The notes under the pieces are model-generated. The model saw nothing but the letters and a program-made list of their open reading frames with translations. It was not told where the DNA came from and ran no database searches. 64,000 nucleotides of DNA, taken from Symbiodinium sp. CCMP2592 (taxonomy: Eukaryota > Sar > Dinophyceae > Suessiales > Symbiodiniaceae). Within the stretch, counting starts at the first letter, position 1; the number at the start of each line of letters is the position of its first letter. This document shows positions 18,601 to 24,839 of the stretch, piece by piece. The translations under genes were made by a program, and so were the position numbers. The stretch lies in assembly GCA_905221615.1 (NCBI GenBank), contig CAJNDT010001009.1, positions 1 to 64,000 on the forward strand. Reading direction: 5' to 3'.

Positions 18601-20975
18601 CGAAAGTTGCGCCACTCGGGCGGTCGACGATTCTTGGGAAGTCGAACCCAAGTCGCAATCCCTTTAAACAAAGCTTGAGTATACGCTTGTCGAGCATCAG
18701 CTTGCTGTTTTGCATAGCCTGGTTGGCTTCCGAACACATCGATGATTTTACCCGCTTCCATACTTGCAGGGCTAGAACCCAGTTCGGCGAAGATCGCGTG
18801 ATCCGCATTTTCATCTCGAACCTGGTTCCCCTGGAACACAGAGCGTCCCTTGTAGTACTTAAGCGGATTACCATCCTGCAACTCGGAACCCTTAAGGCTG
18901 CAAATTTCGAACACGTTCCCGAAGTGAGCCTTTTCGCCTTTTGCCTTGGTTTCAGACAAGACGTCATCGTACTCACGAACCTGTTTCTCAAGCCAACACC
19001 CTTTATCAAGAAGTTTCTTCCATTCTTTGTCCATAGCAGCCTGAGCCTCAGGGTTTCTGGCAACATCGTTCTGATTGATAAGCTTGGCAACCGCAGCGAA
19101 AAGATCCTCGCAAGTTTCCTCTAGCTTATCCAGAAATAAACCGTGCAACCTCTTCCCATCCTCAGGCGTCCTCGGTCGATGAGGTTCTCGATGTCCAAGG
19201 AGAACAGGCATAGCGGGAGCTTCTTTCTCTCGTTCTTCTTTTAACCTAGCTTCCTCCCGCGCAACCTTCTTCTCCCATCGTTCGATTTCCTCTTTTCGTT
19301 GTTGTGCGGAATACATGTGCCAGAATTCAGACGGGACATCAGGAGGTCTTTTGGAGCCTTTCTTGTTCCTCACAAGTCTAACCCCATCCCAATTGTAACC
19401 AGCAGGAACCGGTCTACCATCAGGATATTTCGTGGGATCAAACAGATCACCTTTGGAACTAGATGATGGCTCACTGGGCTTAGGCGCGGCCTCACCTTTC
19501 GGTGGGCTTTGATCGTCATCGGGTTCGGGTTCGGATAAGCCGATTTCATCAAGAAGTTCGCCTGCCTCACGAAGTCCCCGTTCCTTTTCTTCATCTGAAG
19601 CATGAATGTTCTGATCATCCAACAGTGGAACCTCGTGTGCCTCGCGATCCTTGATCCTTCCCGATTGAAGTGGGAACTCAAAACTTCCCTCAATCAACTC
19701 AACGCGCTTAGCCCTGATGACCTTGAGGTTTCCGTCCTCAATGGCAAACTGTGCGTCTTTCACGGGTGCAATCAAATACTCCTTCTTCCAAACAAACCCT
19801 GGTTGGATATGGTATCCCAGGAAGATCCCTTCAACCCCAGTTGACGAAAACTTGGAAGTCTCCGGAACATTCTGTTTAGGGTTATGCCAATACAAGACCT
19901 TAGCTCCGAAAGGAACAATCAATCCCGCAAAGGACTCCCCAAAGCGTGCCTCCCATGGGATTTCACCAGTATCCACTCGTTTTGTGAGATTGAGCGCAAT
20001 GGAGTGGTGCTGAGCTGCTAAAGGCCAAAACCGTTCTGGAAGACCGGCTTGCTCCAAGTTCGAGCGCGTACCCTCTAGTACGGTGCGGATTTCCCGTTCG
20101 ATGACGGCCTTAGTTTCATCCACGTACTCTCTAGAGGTGTTGTGCCTACATCGGAGTTCCTTCACAGCTGCTCCCAACTCCGGCGCGTTGTCAGAGTAGA
20201 TAACCCCAACTTCGTCTTGCGTACCGAAAAAGTGCAGAAGGTCCTCATGCACTTGTTCCGATGATTTTGTTGCGCTAGGATACACATACCTGAATTGCGA
20301 AAACACATCTTTGATAACAAGCGCCACCCTCTCATCCTGAAATCCAAAGTCCCTCAGATCTCTTGTCACGAGATGATCAATGGTAACATGATCCCCATAC
20401 TTTTCACTGTGTATGGTCGAAGATCCCCCCTTTCTTCGAGCTTGGGGAGATAGCATCTTCGCCTTTTGGCACACTTTGCAGAATGGGTTCTTAGGACGAT
20501 GGCAGAATTGATGATGGATGCTTTCGGCCTCGGCGCGAAGCCGGGCTTCTTGCGAGATTTCCCTTCCCTCATCTTCTTCCTTGTCACTATCGGGCTCGAT
20601 TAAGGGGTCGTCTTCGGGTCTTTTGAAAGCAGTAATCGACAGAATTGGCGATCCATCAATCTTTTGATTTTTAACCCTTAGACTTCTGATGTCAACAGAA
20701 TCCTCAATCTTGCTCCAAGCAGAGTCCTTGTAGATCCAAGTGGTCCTTAGCACGAACCTTGGATGACGAGGTGCAGGTACTCGCAAAGCCTTTGGCCGAT
20801 GACCAATAATGATCTTTGATGCGGCAATTTCACTGCTAGTGATCCAACCTGGCTTGGCTAAATCTTTAGGCTTGATTGCAATTGGTGGTGCGGCATTGAT
20901 TGCTTCTTCTATCTCGGAGTCGCTGTGGACGACTCTTTCATCCCCGGCCGGTCCTCTCGGACGGCTTTCTACTGG
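12639..20975 (-). CDS. ORF2: copia Pol polyprotein with four extra domains
   Basis: Open from 21011 to TGA 12641-12639. Translation should enter at 20975 after -1 slippage on GGGTTTC; there is no ATG near the N-terminus. Residues are counted from the TTG at 20786 (2,715 aa). Integrase: HHCC finger 91-106 (HHQFCHRPKNPFCKVC), catalytic D137, D199, E230. RVT_2 reverse transcriptase about 586-835 with D697 and VYVDD (D788-D789). RNase H about 1000-1330 with FCDADW, SSTESE and EDNQA. After these copia-standard parts come a 2OG-Fe(II)-dioxygenase-like domain 1416-1560 (H1474, D1476, distal H1541, R1550); a degenerate methyltransferase-like region 1596-1740; an SGNH-hydrolase-like domain 1890-2110 (SDS at 1899-1901, N1978, DxxH 2085-2088); and a Tpt1/KptA-like domain 2435-2590 (QGHS 2443-2446, LYH 2489-2491, AH 2516-2517). 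An acidic tail ends it. Standard Pol domains are certain; accessory identities rest on motif recognition. Confidence 0.93.
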   Translation of the reverse strand, partial: PVESRPRGPAGDERVVHSDSEIEEAINAAPPIAIKPKDLAKPGWITSSEIAASKIIIGHRPKALRVPAPRHPRFVLRTTWIYKDSAWSKIEDSVDIRSLRVKNQKIDGSPILSITAFKRPEDDPLIEPDSDKEEDEGREISQEARLRAEAESIHHQFCHRPKNPFCKVCQKAKMLSPQARRKGGSSTIHSEKYGDHVTIDHLVTRDLRDFGFQDERVALVIKDVFSQFRYVYPSATKSSEQVHEDLLHFFGTQDEVGVIYSDNAPELGAAVKELRCRHNTSREYVDETKAVIEREIRTVLEGTRSNLEQAGLPERFWPLAAQHHSIALNLTKRVDTGEIPWEARFGESFAGLIVPFGAKVLYWHNPKQNVPETSKFSSTGVEGIFLGYHIQPGFVWKKEYLIAPVKDAQFAIEDGNLKVIRAKRVELIEGSFEFPLQSGRIKDREAHEVPLLDDQNIHASDEEKERGLREAGELLDEIGLSEPEPDDDQSPPKGEAAPKPSEPSSSSKGDLFDPTKYPDGRPVPAGYNWDGVRLVRNKKGSKRPPDVPSEFWHMYSAQQRKEEIERWEKKVAREEARLKEEREKEAPAMPVLLGHREPHRPRTPEDGKRLHGLFLDKLEETCEDLFAAVAKLINQNDVARNPEAQAAMDKEWKKLLDKGCWLEKQVREYDDVLSETKAKGEKAHFGNVFEICSLKGSELQDGNPLKYYKGRSVFQGNQVRDENADHAIFAELGSSPASMEAGKIIDVFGSQPGYAKQQADARQAYTQALFKGIATWVRLPKNRRPPEWRNFRDPVCPLRLALYGHPDSGGIWERHCTAQLKSIGWIPVLPDIWQSIFYHPELDLLLVVYVDDFKMAGPKDNLAKGWEGIGKVLDMDPSEPFGRYFGCNHREQNGVMLDRSAHPFAYVFDKKIAAPAAGGNSRPSRTEDYWEVDPDAALAIRHHRYPRKRLYVPSEDDMRQFPTLGTERITEFENGDQIQDDSNQGGPARRNEWWTGKTIFSIMPTTADDFKLAAAARKGRPMRSKSDAKREAKQSRFKSTDTIIKEPVPAMTKPVNVVTYDMKDFLVSCVDKYCELAKVSRDSLKFAATPFHENRVAKPVEGNEPQGRLQPIASRVLMKVLFAARMARWDLLRCTQSLASRVTKWSRDCDVGLHRLICYINSSLDITMQGFIGDKISDCKLWLFCDADWAGEFDSKSTSGCALFLVGPNTYYPLNAFSKKQTSITTSSTESEVVSANHGIRAQGLPSLSLWCYLWGEVTANAAGRKTRPPAESPKVTETIVARIDPELDEIRYGELSHEGRSVADINGLDVHLSEKFQVQFLEDNQATITIIAKGDSEKLRHTDRTQRLSFAWMKQQFEKGHFNMINVDTKEQVADIFTKPFAERGKWEHALRLINHVPDAQNAKPAEKPGRSPTPHEVQGKRAKAAAAIQEVEMVASELSRLKEYGCDALERLCEEIASNHTAKKSKRPRIASKKQGYYQVYGTWTHGGMQGVTRSTTRYPAVARYLNEFVKAHSPDSGFTWTSVVISKDNMAKVHADSHNLKGSKNLMVSFGDHKGGGLWVEDQTVSDTKAQFQKDAQGRSIKGDVHDTHCKPLVFDPAKKHCVLPYTGKRFSITAYTSRGFPKLSTTDLETLNKHGFRLGSAAAAPADARLAPRPMDFCRVLLDFGNASETTLSGNGSCRVVPVPNNLETMNPKAMSKIANNLRALCDEGGSTKPILYFASLPDHEWNKCLKSLMSLCRLTKRLRPHLLLEASANNEMWCLPAVVKLAHDFGLEKHKSGSLIFASSFRLKRLLLEATQDCGRLRTSKTKVSALHADWQVHTTKDNDGSKVHEGLACAALSSLYCTTKVQLTLRPGPSPVVAAESRRAMATYEEQLADFWGRQLWAAVISHESIGFQESIDEGELRALFQYMPVQVAAHNCFETDRYPGLNRVAALTQSGMSQLKPDENRGRKRVLILLSDSTTVFVAGKRTRTDLSSDLKAASSGVYLQYREIIYEPLWGKTLSELRERAQILCDQTALRYSGDQELLVDVQIVWMANEIVGRYGIFCSPGVPTWWDHQSPIEARGDWQKICRRVCQNLEALADLQRRSPYVGSIVICTGVRSFVYGLPKQFDECIARFKDEAVRRGLAACDIHPFLGDLALYNDNVHFREDSESRRKMVSGLAHIMQIEIAERYASRAIAKMGEAAFQSLLADNYFDSRGRYAVDNHVLQAALARMTRSKQVKAEPTEEDPWDDAYWEEKRDESHAELPAPEVPDFLKEMKIQNVISVAPGVFATEEEINSPEWNKAPPKVEAVTPASTAASSSGDIRPMPIDASIYGGGILSGDSGTEHAAKRARLAKAEADKQRLTKLAVQGSRGMRFMNDTYDFAEMTGITLYDYWNECPSQEEADQYIEVFQKDMTPGLHYPRCDHKMVTFVTGLIRGNFENKGNQFKLRSWNGPWVLAMEVLEVANRCRPGNNIGLGSLLDMIATDNKQRLMFRGPMDSAADAIGQPAFPVYVGCTQGHSSNLQLDNASIAKAYLTLQRSEELANAAREGRPLIPIDKAPPRLYHRTTHDAAYAILEDRLLPGFGGSEKAHCYFAPLPLEEQKARSGLRASSPIEIVFDTREVLEAACDLFVTESDGILCSEAVPGSTILFINDTQRDVVLWSRAGGAVPPDEEQGESPANAEAGIDIVLDEPEPEETTQDNFAPPIDEEHGTLPAEETSLPPIPDVADVLEGSLAITDAPAKADDDEAPDDEQMPSVEERPLVEPGTIIAQPGPPIRTCTSVTEWRQR
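12725..12744 (-). other. Hairpin family copy 2 (ORF2 tail)
   Basis: RNA sense GCC-CUCC-GUAGA-GGAG-A-GGC, followed by CG. It has a five-base loop and sits in the acidic C-terminal tail. Confidence 0.75.
12958..12976 (-). other. Hairpin family copy 3 (ORF2 tail)
   Basis: RNA sense GCC-CAGC-UAAC-GCUG-A-GGC, followed by CG. Nearly identical to copy 8. It follows the Tpt1-like domain. Confidence 0.78.
13355..13373 (-). other. Hairpin family copy 4 (within Tpt1-like domain)
   Basis: RNA sense GCC-GCCC-GAGA-GGGC-A-GGC, followed by CG. It encodes AAREGRP between the QGHS and LYH motifs, where family members vary in length. Confidence 0.8.
13801..13819 (-). other. Hairpin family copy 5
   Basis: RNA sense GCC-CCUC-GCAA-GAGG-A-GGC, followed by CG. 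GNRA loop. Confidence 0.78.
14086..14105 (-). other. Hairpin family copy 6
   Basis: RNA sense GCC-CCACC-UAA-GGUGG-A-GGC, followed by CG. Five stem pairs with a three-base loop, or four pairs with a five-base loop. It lies in the linker after the SGNH-like domain. Confidence 0.72.
15117..15135 (-). other. Hairpin family copy 7
   Basis: RNA sense GCC-CGAU-GAAA-AUCG-A-GGC, followed by CG. It lies just before the SGNH-like block I. Confidence 0.8.
15407..15425 (-). other. Hairpin family copy 8
   Basis: RNA sense GUC-CAGC-UAAC-GCUG-A-GGC, followed by CG. One outer pair is a G-U wobble. It lies between the methyltransferase-like and SGNH-like regions. Confidence 0.75.
16004..16022 (-). other. Hairpin family copy 9
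   Basis: RNA sense GCC-CGGC-UCGC-GCCG-A-GGC, followed by CG. It follows the dioxygenase-like domain. Confidence 0.75.
16743..16761 (-). other. Hairpin family copy 10
   Basis: RNA sense GCC-GGCU-GAAA-AGCC-A-GGC, followed by CG. It lies between RNase H and the dioxygenase-like domain. Confidence 0.8.
17171..17189 (-). other. Hairpin family copy 11
   Basis: RNA sense GCC-GGUC-GAAA-GACC-A-GGC, followed by CG. It lies in a loop within the RNase H region. Confidence 0.8.
17915..17933 (-). other. Hairpin family copy 12
   Basis: RNA sense GCC-GCCC-GAAA-GGGC-A-GGC, followed by CG. It lies between RT and RNase H. Same stem as copy 4. Confidence 0.8.
18209..18227 (-). other. Hairpin family copy 13
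   Basis: RNA sense GCC-GGAG-GAAA-CUCC-A-GGC, followed by CG. It lies just after the RT core. Confidence 0.8.
19489..19507 (-). other. Hairpin family copy 14
   Basis: RNA sense GCC-CACC-GAAA-GGUG-A-GGC, followed by CG. It lies in the linker between integrase and RT. Confidence 0.8.
20527..20546 (-). other. Hairpin family copy 15
   Basis: RNA sense GCC-CGGC-UUCGC-GCCG-A-GGC, followed by CG. It lies immediately upstream of the integrase zinc finger. Confidence 0.75.
20947..20965 (-). other. Hairpin family copy 16 (frameshift stimulator position)
   Basis: RNA sense GCC-GUCC-GAGA-GGAC-C-GGC, followed by CG. It is the only copy with a bulged C instead of A, and it sits 9 nt downstream of the slippery heptamer. 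Confidence 0.82.
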
Positions 20976-20981
20976 AAACCC
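20947..20981 (-). promoter_or_regulatory. -1 ribosomal frameshift signal
   Basis: In the ORF1 frame the sequence is TCG GGT TTC CAG TAG. G GGT TTC fits the canonical X XXY YYZ slippery heptamer (20981-20975), one codon before the stop. ORF2 is in the -1 frame and overlaps ORF1 by 43 nt around this point. After a 9-nt spacer comes a 7-bp hairpin with a bulged C and a GAGA tetraloop (20965-20947), a suitable stimulator. The mechanism is known from retroviruses and luteoviruses; its use here is inferred from an exact match of heptamer, frame, spacer and structure. Confidence 0.88.
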
Positions 20982-23900
20982 GAAGACTCGTCCTCCGCAG
21001 GTGCCGCCAGTTCAACCTTGACTGTACCGGCGTTAAACACCTGAGTTCCAGCAGATTTCTGGGAATCATCAGCACTTGCTGGGCTCGCTACCGAGTCATC
21101 ATTTGAGATCACTGGGACTCTACCCTTCATCTTACACTTGATGACTTTACCATCGGGAGCTATGAAGTATGGAACCTTGCCCGCAGGCCAATGGAAATCA
21201 TATCCATCGTCCATGCATCTTCTCCCAACAGAACAAACCGGTGGCGTGCTTTCCAGTAGATAGCACTCAATGTTTTGCTTCAGTTCAGGCATCGGGATGT
21301 TGGTTGACTTGATTCCCTGAACTGGACCATTAGCTGTAATCAAGTTGACCGGCCTACTAGCGTTTTCGATGGGAGCCTCTGGATAGTAGATAGAGTGATC
21401 GTGCCTACTGATCAGATCTTCTTCACTGCCAGTATCGGCGAGGAATTCTAATCCCGCATTAAAGCTAGAGCATGCTGTTCTTTCCACGCTAGAACACAGC
21501 TCACACTTCAACACTGCAACTGGGATCTCACCCTCTTCGCAGTCATCTGTGCACTCGTACTCACAGTGGCTTTCAATCCCATTGAGCATACAGGACATGA
21601 TCCTGGCAAGCTCGTTCGCTGTTCTTATGGCCGTGCTTAGGTCCTGAACTGGAGGCTTTGGGCAGCTTTCAGCATCCAAGTAACAAACTTCGAAAGTTCG
21701 CGGTTTGGTCCTATGCTTCTTACCCTTACCATCCAATGGAATCTCCCGAATGCTTGGCTTCTCCTTGAACCTTAGTTTCTTGAACGTTCCTGAAGCATCA
21801 CCCTTAACGCCTTGCCCATTGGGCACAGCTGCCAGCGCATACGAAATGCAACAAGCTGCCGTGCGTCCGCCAGACTTTTCCTTGCTCTTGGACCTGCCCC
21901 TGTGTTTCTTTTCCTTCTTTGCTTTAGGATCCGGGGTCGGGCTCCTAGGCTTTTCATCGTTCTTCGCAGGGGCGGCCTGCTCGGTAGGAGCGGCGTCAGT
22001 TGGATTGGGCTTATCTTGATGCAGGAACCTACAGTCTTTGCCTTTGTTGCACTTGCCTTTCTTCCAAAAGGTGCAAATCGCGTTGATCTTCTTCTGAGGC
22101 GTTCGATGAGGACTTGGGGATCTTGACTTTGGTTTGTGGAGAAACTTACACTTGTCGCCTCTTGTGCATTTTCCTTTCTGGAAGTCGTAACAAACCTGTT
22201 GTGTTTTGGGACTCTGAGATCTAGGCGGTGTTCGTTGGCTCGATCCTTTGCTGCTTGTTCTGGATTTTGAGCTACTTCGGGACATGCTTCTTCCACGGCC
22301 TCCTCGTGAAGAGGGGCGACGTTCAGATCCGTACGCTGGGGCTCCGTATCTATCGCCATGCGACTTAGCGATGCGATCACGATTCTTGCGCATACGCTCT
22401 CTAGTCAGATGCTCCCTAATGGCATTGACGAGGAATTCATACGTGTGTACGGGGTTTCCTTCCTTTGCCCTGTCGTACAGCTGAAGATCGTACTTGATGT
22501 GGTGGGATTTCCGAATTTCCCTCAGCAAAATGTCCCTCAAGGTAACTTCATCCGGAACATGACTCATTCCAGCAATCACCGACTCGAAGTTGTAAAGGAA
22601 GGTAGCCAAGTCGTCCCCAACCAACTTCACTTTTAAAAGGTCTTCTACGCTATAGAGGCTTCCGACTTCTTCATTAGTCTTAAAGTGTTGATGAAACATC
22701 CACAATACTTGTCTTCCCCTGACGGCACGTCCTCCTGTGGCCTCTGTTTCCTTGAAGTTTAGGACTTGCCTTGAAATCTCTCCTCTAGCGACTCTGGTAA
22801 GTGCAGCCAACAACTTCGTGTCCAATGTTAAGAATTTCCCAGTGTCATGTAAGGACTTGAGGGTAGCCTCTTTATCATATACTTCCTGCACCCAGCGAAA
22901 TGCCTCATCCGGGCGATCGCTCGCAGCCCGCACAATCTCGCGGACCGAGATCCGCCACGATCGGTAGGTCTCTGGATTAGGGTAATCGGGAAGCTTGATG
23001 CTTTCGGCTTCTTTCACCTTTGGTTTGCCCTCTTCATCTTCGGTCTTAGGGGTAAGCAAGCGTGCTGCCCTAATCAATGCCTCAGCTCCGAAATCAACAT
23101 GTGGAACCCCGTCTGGATCAACAGTCGCCGGCTTACCCGTTTGGGCAGCTTTAGGAGACTTTTCCTTTTGTGGCTCTCTGTTCTCAAACCCAGGTGGTAC
23201 AGAAGTTCCTTGCGGAGGTTCCTGAGCTTGCGGCGTTCTTCCGAAGATGTCCTTCATGTTCTCGGGAATCTCAAATGGATTGGAGAACGGGACAGTAGGA
23301 TTAGGTCCTGGCTTCGGCGTGGCATATTGTCTGCCCGCTTCGTCCGCATTGGCTTCCATTCTTAGGGCTCGTTCTGCGGCAGCCAGTTCATCCTGCAGTC
23401 TGTCGTTTTGTGCACTCATTTCAGCGATTTCAGTAATGAAACGCCGTTCCATACTCGCTTCGGTTTCTTCAAGAACTTGTTTGAATCGGATTCCAAGAAA
23501 ATCAAGGTGTTGTGCTTTGTTGCGTTCGCTCTCAGCAATCAGAGTAGTTCTGAGCTTAGCGATTTCCGACTGATGTCGTTGTTGGAAAATTGATTCCAGA
23601 ATGTTCATTTCATTCCTGCATGTTGCAACTTCGTTCAACAAAAACTTTTCCCTTTGGGATGCGTTGAACTCAAATTCCGCAAACTGTGCTTCGCATTCTG
23701 CCATCTTCACCTCATGAAGGCGCTCGGCCTGTTCAGCCATGCCAGCCATTCTCACAAGATTATCATGCGATTGTTGGTTCAGAATGCTTGCGTGTCTTCT
23801 TTCAGCATCTGCCTCCGTTCGCTCTATTGCCATTCTTTGTTGTTCGGCTGTTTCACCCTGGTTCACAACATTGTACAAGGTATACTGCACGTTTGAGATG

Positions 23901-24121
23901 TCGACCGTTGGATTTGAGACAAATGGAGATAGGGTAGGACCCACTGGACCGAAGATCCTATCAAGTGCTTGGGATCCTGAGCTCGGTGCCATAGGGCCCG
24001 CGCCAGCTGCTGTAAGTTGTTCATCAAGCAGTCGATCTCTTGTTTCGTCGTCCATCTCGTCCGATGATACTTCGGTTGTTTCTCCCTTCTCAGTAGTGAG
24101 CAGAGAGGGCGAAGTACTCAT
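20969..24121 (-). CDS. ORF1: Gag-protease with two CCCH zinc fingers (1,050 aa)
   Basis: The first ATG in frame is at 24121 (MSTSPSLLTTEKGE), 65 nt after the 5' LTR. A long coiled-coil-like Gln/Glu/Arg-rich region (about 23950-23350) precedes a Gag-like core (about 23000-22400, LPDYPNPETYRSW...). A basic Arg/Ser tract follows. Two CCCH fingers of C-x7-C-x5-C-x3-H type are at about 22198-22140 and 22076-22021, where most Gags carry CCHC knuckles. A retropepsin motif FLADTGSEEDLISR is at about 21444-21404. The stop TAG (20971-20969) lies one codon after the slippery heptamer, so most ribosomes make ORF1 alone and a fraction make ORF1-ORF2. Hairpin copies are at 21976-21995 and 22298-22317. Confidence 0.9.
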   Translation of the reverse strand: MSTSPSLLTTEKGETTEVSSDEMDDETRDRLLDEQLTAAGAGPMAPSSGSQALDRIFGPVGPTLSPFVSNPTVDISNVQYTLYNVVNQGETAEQQRMAIERTEADAERRHASILNQQSHDNLVRMAGMAEQAERLHEVKMAECEAQFAEFEFNASQREKFLLNEVATCRNEMNILESIFQQRHQSEIAKLRTTLIAESERNKAQHLDFLGIRFKQVLEETEASMERRFITEIAEMSAQNDRLQDELAAAERALRMEANADEAGRQYATPKPGPNPTVPFSNPFEIPENMKDIFGRTPQAQEPPQGTSVPPGFENREPQKEKSPKAAQTGKPATVDPDGVPHVDFGAEALIRAARLLTPKTEDEEGKPKVKEAESIKLPDYPNPETYRSWRISVREIVRAASDRPDEAFRWVQEVYDKEATLKSLHDTGKFLTLDTKLLAALTRVARGEISRQVLNFKETEATGGRAVRGRQVLWMFHQHFKTNEEVGSLYSVEDLLKVKLVGDDLATFLYNFESVIAGMSHVPDEVTLRDILLREIRKSHHIKYDLQLYDRAKEGNPVHTYEFLVNAIREHLTRERMRKNRDRIAKSHGDRYGAPAYGSERRPSSRGGRGRSMSRSSSKSRTSSKGSSQRTPPRSQSPKTQQVCYDFQKGKCTRGDKCKFLHKPKSRSPSPHRTPQKKINAICTFWKKGKCNKGKDCRFLHQDKPNPTDAAPTEQAAPAKNDEKPRSPTPDPKAKKEKKHRGRSKSKEKSGGRTAACCISYALAAVPNGQGVKGDASGTFKKLRFKEKPSIREIPLDGKGKKHRTKPRTFEVCYLDAESCPKPPVQDLSTAIRTANELARIMSCMLNGIESHCEYECTDDCEEGEIPVAVLKCELCSSVERTACSSFNAGLEFLADTGSEEDLISRHDHSIYYPEAPIENASRPVNLITANGPVQGIKSTNIPMPELKQNIECYLLESTPPVCSVGRRCMDDGYDFHWPAGKVPYFIAPDGKVIKCKMKGRVPVISNDDSVASPASADDSQKSAGTQVFNAGTVKVELAAPAEDESSGFQ
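21976..21995 (-). other. Hairpin family copy 17 (in ORF1)
   Basis: RNA sense GCC-GCUC-CUACC-GAGC-A-GGC, followed by CG. Five-base loop. It lies just after the second CCCH finger. Confidence 0.75.
22298..22317 (-). other. Hairpin family copy 18 (in ORF1)
   Basis: RNA sense GCC-CCUC-UUCAC-GAGG-A-GGC, followed by CG. Same stem as copy 5. It lies in the Arg/Ser-rich tract before the CCCH fingers. Confidence 0.75.
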
Positions 24122-24168
24122 GTACCAGTGTGAATACCAGTGTAAGAATACCACGGAGACAAAGTCAG

Positions 24169-24186
24169 CGAATACGGCTGATAACC
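24169..24186 (-). promoter_or_regulatory. Primer-binding-site position
   Basis: GGTTATCAGCCGTATTCG directly follows the 5' LTR in element sense, where the primer tRNA should anneal. The first six bases match the complement of the initiator-tRNA anticodon region used by Drosophila copia, but the match then fails. The primer is not identified. Confidence 0.4.
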
Positions 24187-24338
24187 TATAGAATACACCA
24201 AAACCGTTAAGCCATGAGCGGTCAACCTAACCTTTTACTCAGAGGGCTTGGGCACAATAGTCAGCGGTATATAGTACACAACATGATGACTGTACACGAC
24301 CATACAAACTCCTACGCAAGCTGCGATGCAAAACTACA
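24187..24338 (-). repeat. 5' LTR
   Basis: Identical to 10971-11122 over 152 bp. AACCC follows at 24339-24343, as it precedes the other LTR. Confidence 0.92.
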
Positions 24339-24426
24339 AACCCCAAACCCCAAACCCCAAACCCTAAACCCTAAACCCTAAACCCCAAACCCTAAACCCC
24401 AAACCCTTAACCCTAAACCCCAGACC
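24339..24426. repeat. CCCTAAA/CCCCAAA block beyond the 5' LTR
   Basis: About ten telomere-type units continue the array interrupted by the copia element. Confidence 0.85.
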
Positions 24427-24518
24427 CGTGAACTTCTGAATCCGCAGCTTCCGGGGAGCGGTCTCTACACACCTCGGGCCCTCCTTGAGAACCTGAGCCA
24501 CTGGATAAGCTAAACGTC

Positions 24519-24642
24519 TACTTAAAGGGTCATGGGACTTAGTAACTAGGCTTATAGTTAAGGTAACTGTACTTATAATTACTTATAGCTCCCATTAAGT
24601 TACTTATAACCTCACTTACTAAGTCCCATGATCCTCCAAGTA
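24519..24642. mobile_element. MITE family B copy (TACTTAAAGGNTCATGGGACTT ends)
   Basis: The ends TACTTAAAGGGTCATGGGAC and the complement AAGTCCCATGATCCTCCAAGTA flank AT-rich TTATAA repeats. Other copies lie at 36279-36402, 57340-57463 and 59653-59773. Confidence 0.7.
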
Positions 24643-24731
24643 CTGTAGGGGCCTTAATAATTAGAGTAGGGTTCCTTTAGGGGGTTCCTTTAAGGGATAC
24701 TATACGAGATCTATAGTAGGGCTCTATATTA

Positions 24732-24833
24732 GGGGCCTTCATGATTAGAATAATTAAGCTTTCGGGGTCCAAAATACTATAGTCATGATAACGAACCCCC
24801 AAAATAGTACAGGTAACCATTGAAGCCCCTATA
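24732..24833. mobile_element. MITE-like copy of the AGGGGCCTNAATA family
   Basis: It starts TAGGGGCCTTCATGATTAGA and ends with a partly complementary GAAGCCCCTATA. It holds CCCCCAAAATAGTACAGG, shared with 33911-34013. A second partial copy lies just upstream at 24650. Confidence 0.45.
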
Positions 24834-24839
24834 TTAACC

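Larger units (their letters stand above)
10971..24338 (-). mobile_element. Complete copia-type LTR retrotransposon, 13.4 kb
   Basis: The element is transcribed right to left. Two LTRs of 152 bp, identical base for base in my comparison, bound it. The RNA-sense order is 5' LTR, short leader, ORF1 (Gag-protease), -1 frameshift, ORF2 (integrase, RT, RNase H and accessory domains), ORF3, polypurine tract, 3' LTR. AACCC flanks both LTRs and may be a 5-bp target duplication, but the flanks are CCCTAAA repeats, so this could be chance. Integrase before a YVDD reverse transcriptase defines Ty1/copia. Identical LTRs and intact frames imply recent insertion. Length is well above the usual 5-6 kb because about 1,300 extra codons follow RNase H. 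Confidence 0.95.

Noticed and set aside
11597-22317. The dispersed hairpins as small introns or introner elements
   Set aside because: They are only 19-20 nt, lack splice-like borders, and the frame is open with them included.
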